Shown in pieces: positions 1 through 6,633 of a DNA stretch of 8,593 nucleotides. The DNA is taken from assembly GCA_023409675.1 (NCBI GenBank), contig JAEYRC010000301.1, forward strand, positions 1 to 8,593. Reading direction: 5' to 3'. The notes under the pieces are model-generated. The model worked only from the letters and a program-made list of their open reading frames with translations, did not search any database and had not been told where the DNA came from. Source of the stretch: Bacteroidota bacterium (GTDB taxonomy: Bacteria > Bacteroidota > Bacteroidia > Chitinophagales > Chitinophagaceae). The position numbers were made by a program, and so were the translations under genes. The stretch's first letter is position 1; each line of letters opens with the position of its first letter.

Positions 1-1030
1 GCAGAAGATAGGCCGTTAAGGTGCTGGTTCCACCCGGACGGATAATATTAAAATAGGCAGTCTTCTTTTTCAGGTCGCAAACCCAGATCATCAGCAGAAA
101 GAAAAGGATAGAGATACCACTGCATATCGTTATCCATGATGGGGTTGCAAGTATCTTTGAAATACCCCACACTGGGCGCGTGATAAATCCAAAAGCGAAC
201 ATGCCGGCAGCAATAAGCACGCTTGTCATCGCGAAATGTTTCAGACCCTTTTCATTAAGATATCGGTTATAGTAGAGCGATAGAATGGCACCGCAAAGGG
301 TCAGCACCGGCAGGCCTGCATCCATCGGCAGCCCAAACCAGGGTGCTACCTGTGTATCATAGAAAGACCAGGATGCCTGTGAGGCGGCAGCTATGGCCAG
401 AAAGACGCATAAACTGATCCACAACGGAAGTATTCTCCCTTTGAATATTAAAGTAAGCGTGGCCGAGAAAAAGTAAGTCCAGCCAATAAGACCAAGAATG
501 CCCCACCATTTTGGCTGCAACCATACCGTTCCTTCAGGTGATGTTCCCCTGTACAATGCCGCCAGTACCAGCAATAAAGCGATACCGCTGCCCTGAATGA
601 TTCGTTTGTGCCTAACCGGTAATGTTGAGGGATAGTCGAGCCATACCATAAAAAATCCTATCGTAATGAGGATCTGCCAGAGAAATTTCGGAATCAGCGC
701 GGTATCGCTGTAATTGCCGAGGTTAACATGAAATACGCCCATGATGATCAGCGCCGCGGCCCGCAAGACGATATGCAGAAAAGTGGAAGTAGGGCTGAAG
801 CCTTTTTTCTGGCGTGCTGCAATCGAGTGGGGTATAGATAAGCCCACAATAAAAAGGAAGGCGGGAAAAACTACGTCAGCCAGTCCCATACCATCTTCCT
901 GCGCTTCGGTATGCCCCAGCCATTCCGGTACCCCCCGCACACTCCACAGATCATTAACAAAAATCATCAGCAGCATGGTCAGTGCACGGAATACATCTAT
1001 AGAATCGAGCCGTTTCGGTTTTTCCTGCAT
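1..1030 (-). CDS. DUF5009 / heparan-alpha-glucosaminide N-acetyltransferase-like membrane protein (C-terminus cut by window edge)
   Basis: An uninterrupted frame of 343 codons runs from an ATG at 1030 to the left edge with no stop, so the C-terminus is missing. The N-terminus carries the family signature: RLDSIDVFRALTMLLMIFVN (residues 7-26), then LADVVFPAFLFIVGLS at 50-65, and RPGGTSTLTAYLL at the cut end (331-343). About ten hydrophobic segments can be picked out (near 15-27, 50-70, 84-103, 114-131, 147-160, 176-197, 201-217, 237-254, 265-285, 298-319), so it is a polytopic inner-membrane protein. Relatives are grouped with human HGSNAT and NagX-like proteins (COG4299/DUF5009), which are thought to transfer acyl groups across the membrane to sugars; the substrate here is unknown. 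The start lies 20 bp after the pdxJ stop, which suggests co-transcription. No clear ribosome binding site is visible. The family assignment is confident; enzymatic activity is inferred. Confidence 0.85.
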   Translation of the reverse strand, partial: MQEKPKRLDSIDVFRALTMLLMIFVNDLWSVRGVPEWLGHTEAQEDGMGLADVVFPAFLFIVGLSIPHSIAARQKKGFSPTSTFLHIVLRAAALIIMGVFHVNLGNYSDTALIPKFLWQILITIGFFMVWLDYPSTLPVRHKRIIQGSGIALLLVLAALYRGTSPEGTVWLQPKWWGILGLIGWTYFFSATLTLIFKGRILPLWISLCVFLAIAAASQASWSFYDTQVAPWFGLPMDAGLPVLTLCGAILSLYYNRYLNEKGLKHFAMTSVLIAAGMFAFGFITRPVWGISKILATPSWITICSGISILFFLLMIWVCDLKKKTAYFNIIRPGGTSTLTAYLL

Positions 1031-1050
1031 GGTCGCGGGGTTTGAGGAAT

Positions 1051-1779
1051 TTATTCGGCGCTGGTATTTAACTGTCTTTTGTAAAGCTGGATGGCATTTT
1101 CATAGCCCAGATACAGCGCATCACAAATCAGCGCATGTCCAATGGATACTTCCTGCAGGCCGGGTATATTCCGGGCAAAAAAGCGCAGGTTGTGCAGGTC
1201 AAGGTCGTGACCGGCATTGAGTCCCAAACCTAATGTGCCGGCAAGTTCGGCAGCCTTTCTGTACGGACGGATACTTTCTTCTTTATCAGCTTCGTAACCG
1301 GTGGCATAGGCTTCCGTATACAATTCAATTCGATCTGTGCCGGTATCTGCCGCGGCGCGGACAAAATCTTCTACCGGATCAACAAAGATGGACGTACGGA
1401 TCCCTGCGTTTTTGAATATACGGATCATATCCTGCAAATACTGCTGGTGTTCAATGGTATTCCAGCCATGATTCGAGGTTAGCTGACCCAGGTCATCCGG
1501 AACCAGGGTTACCTGATGCGGAAGGGTTTCCAGTACCAGGTCAACAAATTTCTGTTCACGGCAGTTGCCTTCGATATTAAATTCGGTGCTGATAATTTTC
1601 CTGATCTCCCGAACATCACTGTAGCGGATATGGCGTTCATCGGGCCTTGGATGCACTGTTACTCCATCGGCACCAAAGTGCTGGGCATCCATCGCGGCTT
1701 TCAGCACATCCGGATTATTACCGCCTCTGCTGTTGCGCAGGGTGGCAAACTTGTTTATGTTTACCGATAATTTAATCAT
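1051..1779 (-). CDS. pdxJ: Pyridoxine 5'-phosphate synthase PdxJ
   Basis: PdxJ condenses 1-deoxy-D-xylulose 5-phosphate with 3-amino-2-oxopropyl phosphate (3-amino-1-hydroxyacetone 1-phosphate) to form pyridoxine 5'-phosphate, the ring-closing step of DXP-dependent vitamin B6 synthesis in the cytosol. The 242-residue protein has the usual family length and is a complete TIM barrel. Numbering from the ATG at 1779, the N-terminal motif VNINKFATLRNSRGG is at 6-20, the catalytic-type His43 lies in TVHPRPDERHIRYSDV, Glu70 in FNIEG, and His191 in LNAGHDL, corresponding to E. coli His45, Glu72 and His193. SIGHALICDALYLG near the C-terminus is the phosphate-binding end. NINK replaces the proteobacterial NIDH, as is normal in Bacteroidetes. 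The frame can be extended two codons to a TTG at 1785, but ATG at 1779 matches relatives. The DUF5009 gene follows after 20 bp, probably in the same transcript. Confidence 0.96.
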   Translation of the reverse strand: MIKLSVNINKFATLRNSRGGNNPDVLKAAMDAQHFGADGVTVHPRPDERHIRYSDVREIRKIISTEFNIEGNCREQKFVDLVLETLPHQVTLVPDDLGQLTSNHGWNTIEHQQYLQDMIRIFKNAGIRTSIFVDPVEDFVRAAADTGTDRIELYTEAYATGYEADKEESIRPYRKAAELAGTLGLGLNAGHDLDLHNLRFFARNIPGLQEVSIGHALICDALYLGYENAIQLYKRQLNTSAE

Positions 1780-1782
1780 AGC

Positions 1783-1790
1783 CAAATCTA
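1783..1790 (-). promoter_or_regulatory. Candidate Bacteroidetes -7 box for pdxJ
   Basis: Read on the minus strand this is TAGATTTG, a perfect match to the Bacteroidetes -7 consensus TAnnTTTG. Only three bases (GCT) separate it from the pdxJ ATG. A -33 TTG is not evident; at 1812-1814 the minus strand reads ATG with a 21-bp spacer, a two-of-three match. A promoter is expected here because a terminator ends at 1815, leaving 35 bp before the gene. If it is used, transcription would start at or very close to the start codon, giving a leaderless or nearly leaderless mRNA. The motif match is seen; promoter function is inferred. Confidence 0.4.
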
Positions 1791-1814
1791 ATAACTTTCA
1801 GGTATTAGCGGCAT

Positions 1815-1845
1815 AAAAAAAAGGAGCCGGCCAATAGCTCCTTTT
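1815..1845 (-). terminator. Intrinsic terminator downstream of the 87-residue sorting-domain-like gene
   Basis: A perfect 9-bp inverted repeat pairs AAAAGGAGC (1819-1827) with GCTCCTTTT (1837-1845) around a 9-nt loop. On the minus strand the stem is followed by further T residues (A-tract 1815-1818 on the plus strand), so eight T in a row end the structure. It lies 33 bp beyond the stop of the gene at 1879-2142, the right place to end that transcript and isolate pdxJ. On the plus strand the stem is followed by CTATT, a much weaker tract, and no plus-strand gene ends nearby. Confidence 0.85.
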
Positions 1846-1878
1846 CTATTCTATAAAGGTTTCGTGTACGCGTGTTGG

Positions 1879-2142
1879 TTACTCTTTGGTGAGCCTGGTG
1901 CTGTATAAAACATCACCTTCATGATTAATGATATCGACCATGTAAATGCCTTCTTCAATATTCCTTAACTCATTGATCGCCGTTACATTGGTTCCTGAAA
2001 CAAGATACCAGCTGAACATCCTGATGATCCTGCCTGTATCATTGAACATCCGTACAATCACCTGGCGGCTGTATTCGCAGGTCACATCCAGTTGAATAGT
2101 TGATTTAAACGGGTTTGGTTTTATGGCTACCTGTAGAATCAT
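1879..2142 (-). CDS. Small stand-alone protein resembling a T9SS type-A C-terminal sorting domain
   Basis: This 87-residue protein consists almost entirely of a domain that looks like the type IX secretion C-terminal sorting signal: PNPF at 9-12, VIVRMFNDTGRII at 28-40 (the usual vyD..Gr.v strand), then GTNVTAINELRNIEEGIYMV at 50-69, and a closing STRLTK at 81-86. In known T9SS cargo this domain sits at the end of a large exported protein behind a Sec signal peptide. Here there is no cargo, and the N-terminus (MILQVAIKPNPF) is too short and uncharged for a signal peptide. The open frame extends upstream to a TTG at 2187, adding a basic 15-residue stretch, still not signal-like; I chose the ATG at 2142. 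A strong terminator follows, so it looks like an independently transcribed gene rather than debris. Its function is unknown; it may be a cytosolic protein reusing the fold. Confidence 0.75.
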   Translation of the reverse strand: MILQVAIKPNPFKSTIQLDVTCEYSRQVIVRMFNDTGRIIRMFSWYLVSGTNVTAINELRNIEEGIYMVDIINHEGDVLYSTRLTKE

Positions 2143-2156
2143 CAGCTTAACTTTTG

Positions 2157-2187
2157 AAATTTTACGGCCCAATGCTTTAGAATACAA
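2157..2187 (-). promoter_or_regulatory. Weak candidate promoter for the 87-residue gene
   Basis: On the minus strand TTG (2187-2185) is followed after 20 bp by TAAAATTT (2164-2157). The spacing fits the Bacteroidetes -33/-7 arrangement and places the start site shortly before the ATG at 2142. The -7 box matches only four of six fixed positions of TAnnTTTG, so this is tentative. If it is right, the TTG that opens the longer reading frame is promoter rather than a start codon. Confidence 0.25.
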
Positions 2188-2215
2188 GAGGCCTTTGTCA
2201 GAATAGTCTTAGCAT

Positions 2216-2246
2216 AGCGAATGAGGTGCCAAAATCTTAATTCGCT
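2216..2246. repeat. Perfect 7-bp inverted repeat with 17-bp spacer
   Basis: AGCGAAT (2216-2222) and ATTCGCT (2240-2246) are exact reverse complements separated by 17 bp. The pair lies in the 186-bp gap between the TonB-dependent receptor stop and the 87-residue gene, about 75 bp upstream of the latter's ATG. It could be a regulator half-site pair or a chance repeat. The rest of this gap holds only a weak 5-bp hairpin (TCCCA/TGGGA at 2288-2300) and no open frame worth calling. Confidence 0.35.
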
Positions 2247-2322
2247 GATAATCAGTTTAAAAATATCTTGAATACTACTTATTTCATTCCCACAATGGGA
2301 GCGATTTTCATGATTCTTGGAA

Positions 2323-2340
2323 ACGCGGTCAAAACCGCGT
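2323..2340 (-). terminator. GC-rich hairpin overlapping the TonB-dependent receptor stop codon
   Basis: ACGCGGT (2323-2329) and ACCGCGT (2334-2340) form a perfect 7-bp stem with a 4-nt loop. The TGA stop of the receptor (2331-2329) lies partly in the loop and partly in the stem. On the minus strand the stem is followed by TTTCC, so the T-tract is minimal and this is at best a weak intrinsic terminator or an mRNA 3'-end stabilising structure. A mutually exclusive 5-bp pairing, GGTCA (2327-2331) with TGACC (2340-2344), is also possible. Confidence 0.4.
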
Positions 2341-4812
2341 GACCAGCTTAAGGTTGAGCAGTCTGGGGGTTAGGCGGTTGGGCATAGCGAAAACGGTATT
2401 ACTGAAATCTTTTATTAACAGGTATGATATGGTATTATCCCGGTCGATCAGGTTGAAAACCTCCAGCGTAAGCCAGATGTTTTCGAGATGCCGGAATGGA
2501 TGGCGGCTTCTGCGTTTCGAACGTTCCGCATCCAGCAACAGTGCACTAAAGCCAACATCAATGCGCATATACGGGTCGATGGTCATGGCATTCCTGTAGC
2601 GCACACTGTTGGGAATATTGTAGGGCAGGTTACTGCCATAAAGAAAATTAAGGTACACTTTAAAATTCTGGTTGGTGGAAAGATAATCCTGCAGAAACAT
2701 GCCAAAAGTGAACATCCGGTCGGTAGGGCGTCTCAGCCATCCATGCTGCACCAGGCTGCTGTCCGTGGGTTCATTATTTTCATTCAACGTATATCGATAG
2801 TATGAATCATTTTCCAGGTCTTCACGGGCGCGCATAAAGCCAAGGCTTATCCAGCTTTCTGCATCGCGAACCAGTTCTCCGAACAAACGCAATTCAAGAC
2901 CTGTAGCATAGGCCCTGGCGGTGTTTTCACCAAAATACCGGATCCTTACATTATCAATATCGTAAGGAACAATATCCGTCATATGTTTATAATAGGTTTC
3001 TGCCGATAATCGGAAAGGCCTGTTGCCTGTACTGAACTGGTAATCGAACCCGGCCGTCAGTTGCCAGCTTTTTTGGGCCAGTAATTCGGTATTAACAGAT
3101 CCGTCGAAGCGCCGAAGTTCACGATAGAAGGGCGGTTGGTGATAGGCGCCGGCAGCGGCCCTGAACACAAAATCGCGCGACCAGCGCTGGGGTTTCCATG
3201 AAAAACCTGCCCGGGGCGACAATAACAATTCTTTATTAAGGGAATTGTAGTTCCACCGAAGCCCGGCCTGTATGATCCAGTCCTGGTTGCCCAGCACAAC
3301 ATTATCCTGAATGTAACCCGTCTGGCGGATCAGGGAAATGGAAGCATTCGAACGAACCGTTCGGGAAAGTTCAAGCACATTCGGATTGTAGGGCAGGTTA
3401 TACCCAGCAGAATCCTGGTATTCCCATTCATGCAGCTTATCCTTTATGCGCTGCTGTTCTGCAGTCAATCCCCATTGAATATAATGCCTGCCCTTGTTCA
3501 GGCTGCCCTTATGCGCAACAGTAAATAAAGCGATATCGAGTTTGTTGCGGGCATAGGTCTGGAATAATCCCGCGCCAAGTGGATTATTGATCATCCCGAA
3601 GTCAGGCTTCGATTTATCAAACTCCCGTTCCCCGAAAAGATAAGCTCCTGTTATATCATAAGCCTCTGTCTCTTTATTTGAAAAGGCGCTGGCCATGAAT
3701 TTGAGCCGCAGGTTATCGGTGGGCTGATAGTTGAACGACAAGCCCCCCATGCGGGTAGAATAAGCATCTTTTTCGCGTCCGGAAAAATAGATGTCGAGCC
3801 CGAGGTTGGCGGTAAAGAAAGGCGAGAAAACACTTGAGGTAAGCTGGCTGTATTCCGGAATCAGCGTAAAGCGTGTATTCGACAGGTTGCCCAGAAATTC
3901 AAGGGAACTCCGTGCACCCGTTTTATAGGTCATCAGCAGTTGCCAGTCGGATGAGGATGGAATATAATTACCCTGAGTTTCCTGGCTGCGCAGCAGGTTC
4001 TGATTACTTCGGTTTCGGATACCCGTTAGCAGGGTAAATCGCTTATTTTTTGAGATCCCTTCGAAGTGCATTCCTTGTTCGAGCAGTCCTGCATACACCG
4101 AGCCCGCAGTTTTGGTGGGTTTTTTATATTGAATATCGAGTACGGAAGACATTTTATCACCATATTTTGCCTGGAATCCTCCGGTATAAAAACTGACGTT
4201 TCGGGTAAGTTCAGGATTGATGAAACTCAGGCCTTCCTGCTGACCACTACGTACAAGGTAGGGACGGAACACTTCAAAGTCGTTAACATAAATCAGGTTC
4301 TCATCATAACTGCCTCCTCTAACCGAATATTGCGAAGTCAGTTCATTATTCGAACCCACAAAAACCTTTATCAGGCTTTCGATACCGCCTCCGGGTGCAG
4401 GGATATCCAGCGCGTATTTCGGATTGATAACCACAAGACCGGCTTCCCGCCGGCGGACCTGATCGGTTACCACCACTTCATTCAACACTTCATTTACTCT
4501 TACCATCCGAATCGTAACATATTCATGCTCATCCGGATTCAATAAAAAGTTCTGCTGAATGGTTTTATATCCGGTATAGCTGAACACCAGGCCAAAGGCG
4601 CGGCCTGCAGGAACATTCAATTGAAAAGTGCCGGAATCTGAACTGCTGATACCGGTATGCCTGCCGAGCATCATAATGGAGACCCCAGGAAGGGGCAGTT
4701 GCTGATCATCTGTAATTTTACCGGATAAGGTGGCCCAGCCCGACTGGCCCATAACAAGATTGCCGGTGAGGAAAAGGCTGATGAACGATAAGGTAAACAG
4801 GTATTTAACCAT
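2329..4812 (-). CDS. TonB-dependent receptor with N-terminal carboxypeptidase-regulatory-like domain
   Basis: This 827-residue outer-membrane protein begins with a Sec signal peptide (hydrophobic about 4-21, cleavage likely near MGQ-SG at 21-25). A carboxypeptidase-D-regulatory-like beta domain follows (about 27-105, with LSGKITDDQQLPLPGVSI and FSYTGYKTIQ). The plug domain covers about 110-230, with NEVVVTDQ, SVRGGSYDENLIYVNDFEVF and FYTGGFQAKYGDKMSSVLDI. The remainder is a 22-strand-type barrel rich in alternating aromatic residues, ending in a terminal Phe (KLVTRF) as expected for BAM-assembled proteins. It should import a substrate using TonB energy. It is shorter than typical SusC proteins (about 1000 residues), and no SusD gene is adjacent, so a glycan-utilisation role is not supported; substrate unknown. 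The ATG is 27 bp after the rpe stop, which suggests it is the last gene of a TPR lipoprotein-rpe-receptor transcript. Confidence 0.92.
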   Translation of the reverse strand: MVKYLFTLSFISLFLTGNLVMGQSGWATLSGKITDDQQLPLPGVSIMMLGRHTGISSSDSGTFQLNVPAGRAFGLVFSYTGYKTIQQNFLLNPDEHEYVTIRMVRVNEVLNEVVVTDQVRRREAGLVVINPKYALDIPAPGGGIESLIKVFVGSNNELTSQYSVRGGSYDENLIYVNDFEVFRPYLVRSGQQEGLSFINPELTRNVSFYTGGFQAKYGDKMSSVLDIQYKKPTKTAGSVYAGLLEQGMHFEGISKNKRFTLLTGIRNRSNQNLLRSQETQGNYIPSSSDWQLLMTYKTGARSSLEFLGNLSNTRFTLIPEYSQLTSSVFSPFFTANLGLDIYFSGREKDAYSTRMGGLSFNYQPTDNLRLKFMASAFSNKETEAYDITGAYLFGEREFDKSKPDFGMINNPLGAGLFQTYARNKLDIALFTVAHKGSLNKGRHYIQWGLTAEQQRIKDKLHEWEYQDSAGYNLPYNPNVLELSRTVRSNASISLIRQTGYIQDNVVLGNQDWIIQAGLRWNYNSLNKELLLSPRAGFSWKPQRWSRDFVFRAAAGAYHQPPFYRELRRFDGSVNTELLAQKSWQLTAGFDYQFSTGNRPFRLSAETYYKHMTDIVPYDIDNVRIRYFGENTARAYATGLELRLFGELVRDAESWISLGFMRAREDLENDSYYRYTLNENNEPTDSSLVQHGWLRRPTDRMFTFGMFLQDYLSTNQNFKVYLNFLYGSNLPYNIPNSVRYRNAMTIDPYMRIDVGFSALLLDAERSKRRSRHPFRHLENIWLTLEVFNLIDRDNTISYLLIKDFSNTVFAMPNRLTPRLLNLKLVTRF

Positions 4813-4839
4813 CCGGTTGTGAAAATCTTTTGGTCGCGG

Positions 4840-5487
4840 TTATAATTGCTTCAACTGACGGATCGTTTCCAGCGGATCTTTCGCTTTAAACACGGTACTT
4901 CCTGCTACCAGAACGTCAGCGCCGGCTGCTACGATTGAAGCCGCGTTTTCAAGCGTTACACCGCCATCAATTTCGATCTTCACCGCATAACCTTTTTCAT
5001 CGATCATCCTGCGCAGCCTGCGAATTTTGTTCAGGGTATGCGGAATAAATTTCTGACCCCCAAATCCCGGATTAACACTCATCAGGCACACCATATCAAT
5101 ATCCTGTAAAATATCTTCCAGGGTATCGACAGGGGTGTGCGGATTCAGCGCAACACCGGCCTGCATGCCCAGGCTTTTGATCTGTTCTATATTGCGGTGC
5201 AGGTGCGGACAGGCTTCTAGATGAACCGTAAGTATATCCGCGCCGGCCTTTTTAAAATCCGCCGCATAATTTCCGGGTTCAAGAATCATCAGGTGTACAT
5301 CACAGACTTTGGTGGTTGCCTTCCGGATATGCTCTATAACCGGAAGTCCGAAACTGATATTGGGAACAAAGCGGCCATCCATCACATCAAGATGAAACCA
5401 TTCCGCTTCACTGTCATTGATCATTTTGCTTGCCCCGGCAAGATTCAGAAAGTCAGCGGCCAGTAAGGAAGGAGCAACAATGGGCAT
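4840..5487 (-). CDS. rpe: Ribulose-phosphate 3-epimerase
   Basis: Rpe interconverts D-ribulose 5-phosphate and D-xylulose 5-phosphate in the pentose phosphate pathway, in the cytosol, using a divalent metal. The 215-residue TIM barrel has all the family motifs, numbered from the ATG at 5487: APSLLAADF at 5-13, FHLDVMDGRFVPNISFG at 31-47 (metal ligands His32 and Asp34), VHLMI at 64-68 (His65), MSVNPGFGGQKF at 136-147, and IEIDGGV at 171-177 (catalytic-type Asp174). The frame is open up to a TTG at 5532, which would overlap the upstream gene by 20 bp; ATG at 5487 gives the normal family N-terminus and length and leaves a 25-bp gap. It is sandwiched between a TPR lipoprotein gene and a TonB-dependent receptor gene, both on the same strand, and is probably co-transcribed with them. 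Confidence 0.96.
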   Translation of the reverse strand: MPIVAPSLLAADFLNLAGASKMINDSEAEWFHLDVMDGRFVPNISFGLPVIEHIRKATTKVCDVHLMILEPGNYAADFKKAGADILTVHLEACPHLHRNIEQIKSLGMQAGVALNPHTPVDTLEDILQDIDMVCLMSVNPGFGGQKFIPHTLNKIRRLRRMIDEKGYAVKIEIDGGVTLENAASIVAAGADVLVAGSTVFKAKDPLETIRQLKQL

Positions 5488-5512
5488 AGGGTAAAATTTT
5501 GCAAATATTACA

Positions 5513-6535
5513 TTATCCTTCGGTTCTGGCAAGATTTCTTAGGCGGATCTCAGCTTCATAAAAATCGGGTTCCAGGGATAGGGCACGCTGATAATTCAAT
5601 CGCGCTTCATCACTGTTGCCCTGGGCTTCGTAAACTCTGCCCACCCAATACCAGGGGTCGGCTACGGTATTGGAAACGGTGGTGGCCAGTTTGAAAACTT
5701 CCAGTGCCTGCTCGTAATCGCGTTGCTTATAATAAACAATCCCTTTTTCCAGATGCGCGTCTATGAACTTCCAGTCGCGCCGGATACAATCATCAAACTG
5801 TTTAACCGCTTCAGTCGGGTTGCCGGTTTCCGCATAATAAACACCTTTCAGAAATAACGCGTCAATCTGGTGAATACTGGAATCCCGATTCAGTATTGCA
5901 TCACAGATATCGAGTGCACGGGAATCCTTAACCGATACATACAGGTTGGCCAGGGCAAGACCGGTATAGGCAATAGGCATGGATTCATAAGAACGTTCCA
6001 GCGATCGGATCGCATTGGCGGTATCATTCATTTTCGACAGCAGCATGCCCCGCTCAAACCAAACCTCAAAGTCGGAGGAATCGCGCTGCAGGATATGGTC
6101 ATATTCCTTAAGCGCCAGTTGTGGCCGGTCTAACTGCATATAGACCTCACCCAGGCGCCGGCTGAATTCGGGATTATGATCAAACTGGTTTTGACCTTCC
6201 TTCAGCAGGTCTACCGCAAGGGAAAAGTCTCCGACCAGCAATACATTGGATATATAGGCCATTAATATCTGCTCATCTTTCGTCAGTTCCCAGGCTTTTT
6301 TATAATCTTCAGATGCCAGGTCATGATGCGTATGCTGCGAAAGTCGTACCGCGCGTTCCAGTAACAGACCCGCGTTCTCCGGATCATTTCGGATGCTGTC
6401 GCCGATGCTGTCGAATGGAGGAAGATTCAGGATCACTTTTCTGTCCGTTTCACGCTCTTCTTTCTCAATCATGTTGCAGGCGGTCATACCCAGCAACAGG
6501 GCTATACAACCGGATAACAGAATAACACGCTTCAT
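5513..6535 (-). CDS. TPR-repeat lipoprotein
   Basis: The 340-residue product starts with a lipoprotein signal: basic MKR, a hydrophobic core, then a lipobox-like MTAC with Cys20 as the probable lipidated residue, so it should be anchored in the cell envelope. After a charged linker the rest is alpha-helical with tetratricopeptide repeats. The clearest are near 122-155 (ending HILQRDSSDF), 156-189 (FERGMLLSKMNDTANAIRSL), 225-257 (FLKGVYYAETGNPTEAVKQF), 258-290 (LEKGIVYYKQRDYEQALEVF) and 292-325 (YWVGRVYEAQGNSDEARLNY), with a degenerate one near 190-222. TPRs bind partner proteins or peptides, so a scaffold role in the envelope is inferred; the specific role is not recognisable. It is the first gene of the probable minus-strand unit with rpe and the TonB-dependent receptor. 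The ATG at 6535 is set by the signal peptide. Confidence 0.88.
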   Translation of the reverse strand: MKRVILLSGCIALLLGMTACNMIEKEERETDRKVILNLPPFDSIGDSIRNDPENAGLLLERAVRLSQHTHHDLASEDYKKAWELTKDEQILMAYISNVLLVGDFSLAVDLLKEGQNQFDHNPEFSRRLGEVYMQLDRPQLALKEYDHILQRDSSDFEVWFERGMLLSKMNDTANAIRSLERSYESMPIAYTGLALANLYVSVKDSRALDICDAILNRDSSIHQIDALFLKGVYYAETGNPTEAVKQFDDCIRRDWKFIDAHLEKGIVYYKQRDYEQALEVFKLATTVSNTVADPWYWVGRVYEAQGNSDEARLNYQRALSLEPDFYEAEIRLRNLARTEG

Positions 6536-6540
6536 GCGAT

Positions 6541-6548
6541 CAAAGCTA
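6541..6548 (-). promoter_or_regulatory. Candidate Bacteroidetes -7 box for the TPR lipoprotein-rpe-receptor unit
   Basis: Minus-strand TAGCTTTG is a perfect match to TAnnTTTG and lies five bases (ATCGC) before the ATG at 6535. No TTG stands at the proper -33 distance; the nearest (in ATTGTC) is 26 bp away. As at pdxJ, the transcript would have almost no leader. The position in the divergent intergenic region supports a promoter here, but its exact use is inferred. Confidence 0.4.
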
Positions 6549-6581
6549 TCTAATTTTTAAAGAACTGCTTATGACAATACC

Positions 6582-6614
6582 CTGACAATTAAATATTTTA
6601 ACAGAATACCTTTG
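6582..6614 (+). promoter_or_regulatory. Candidate promoter of the PD40 beta-propeller gene
   Basis: TACCTTTG at 6607-6614 is a perfect TAnnTTTG -7 box. CTG at 6582-6584, within CTGACA, is a near-match to the -33 TTG with a 22-bp spacer, one longer than usual. The start site would fall near 6620, leaving a leader of about 10-15 nt that is pyrimidine-rich (TTTTTTTCTTCC) and has no Shine-Dalgarno sequence before the ATG at 6634. Confidence 0.55.
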
Positions 6615-6633
6615 CAGTTAATTTTTTTCTTCC

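Noticed and set aside
741..1220. 159-codon plus-strand open frame opposite the DUF5009 and pdxJ genes
   Set aside because: It spans the junction of two well-supported minus-strand genes and has no family resemblance.
2143..2187. TTG-initiated extension of the 87-residue protein
   Set aside because: TTG starts are uncommon, the 15 added residues do not form a signal peptide, and the TTG could instead belong to a -33 promoter element.
4066..4545. 159-codon plus-strand open frame inside the TonB-dependent receptor gene
   Set aside because: It lies antisense to the conserved regulatory-like and plug domains; it is an open-frame by-product.
5488..5512. Promoter-like TAATATTTG just before rpe
   Set aside because: The spacing inside the box is wrong (three bases between TA and TTTG), and the gene fits as the second member of an operon.
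5488..5532. Longer rpe start overlapping the TPR gene
   Set aside because: The upstream start is TTG, the extra 15 residues are not part of the family, and the internal ATG gives the standard N-terminus.
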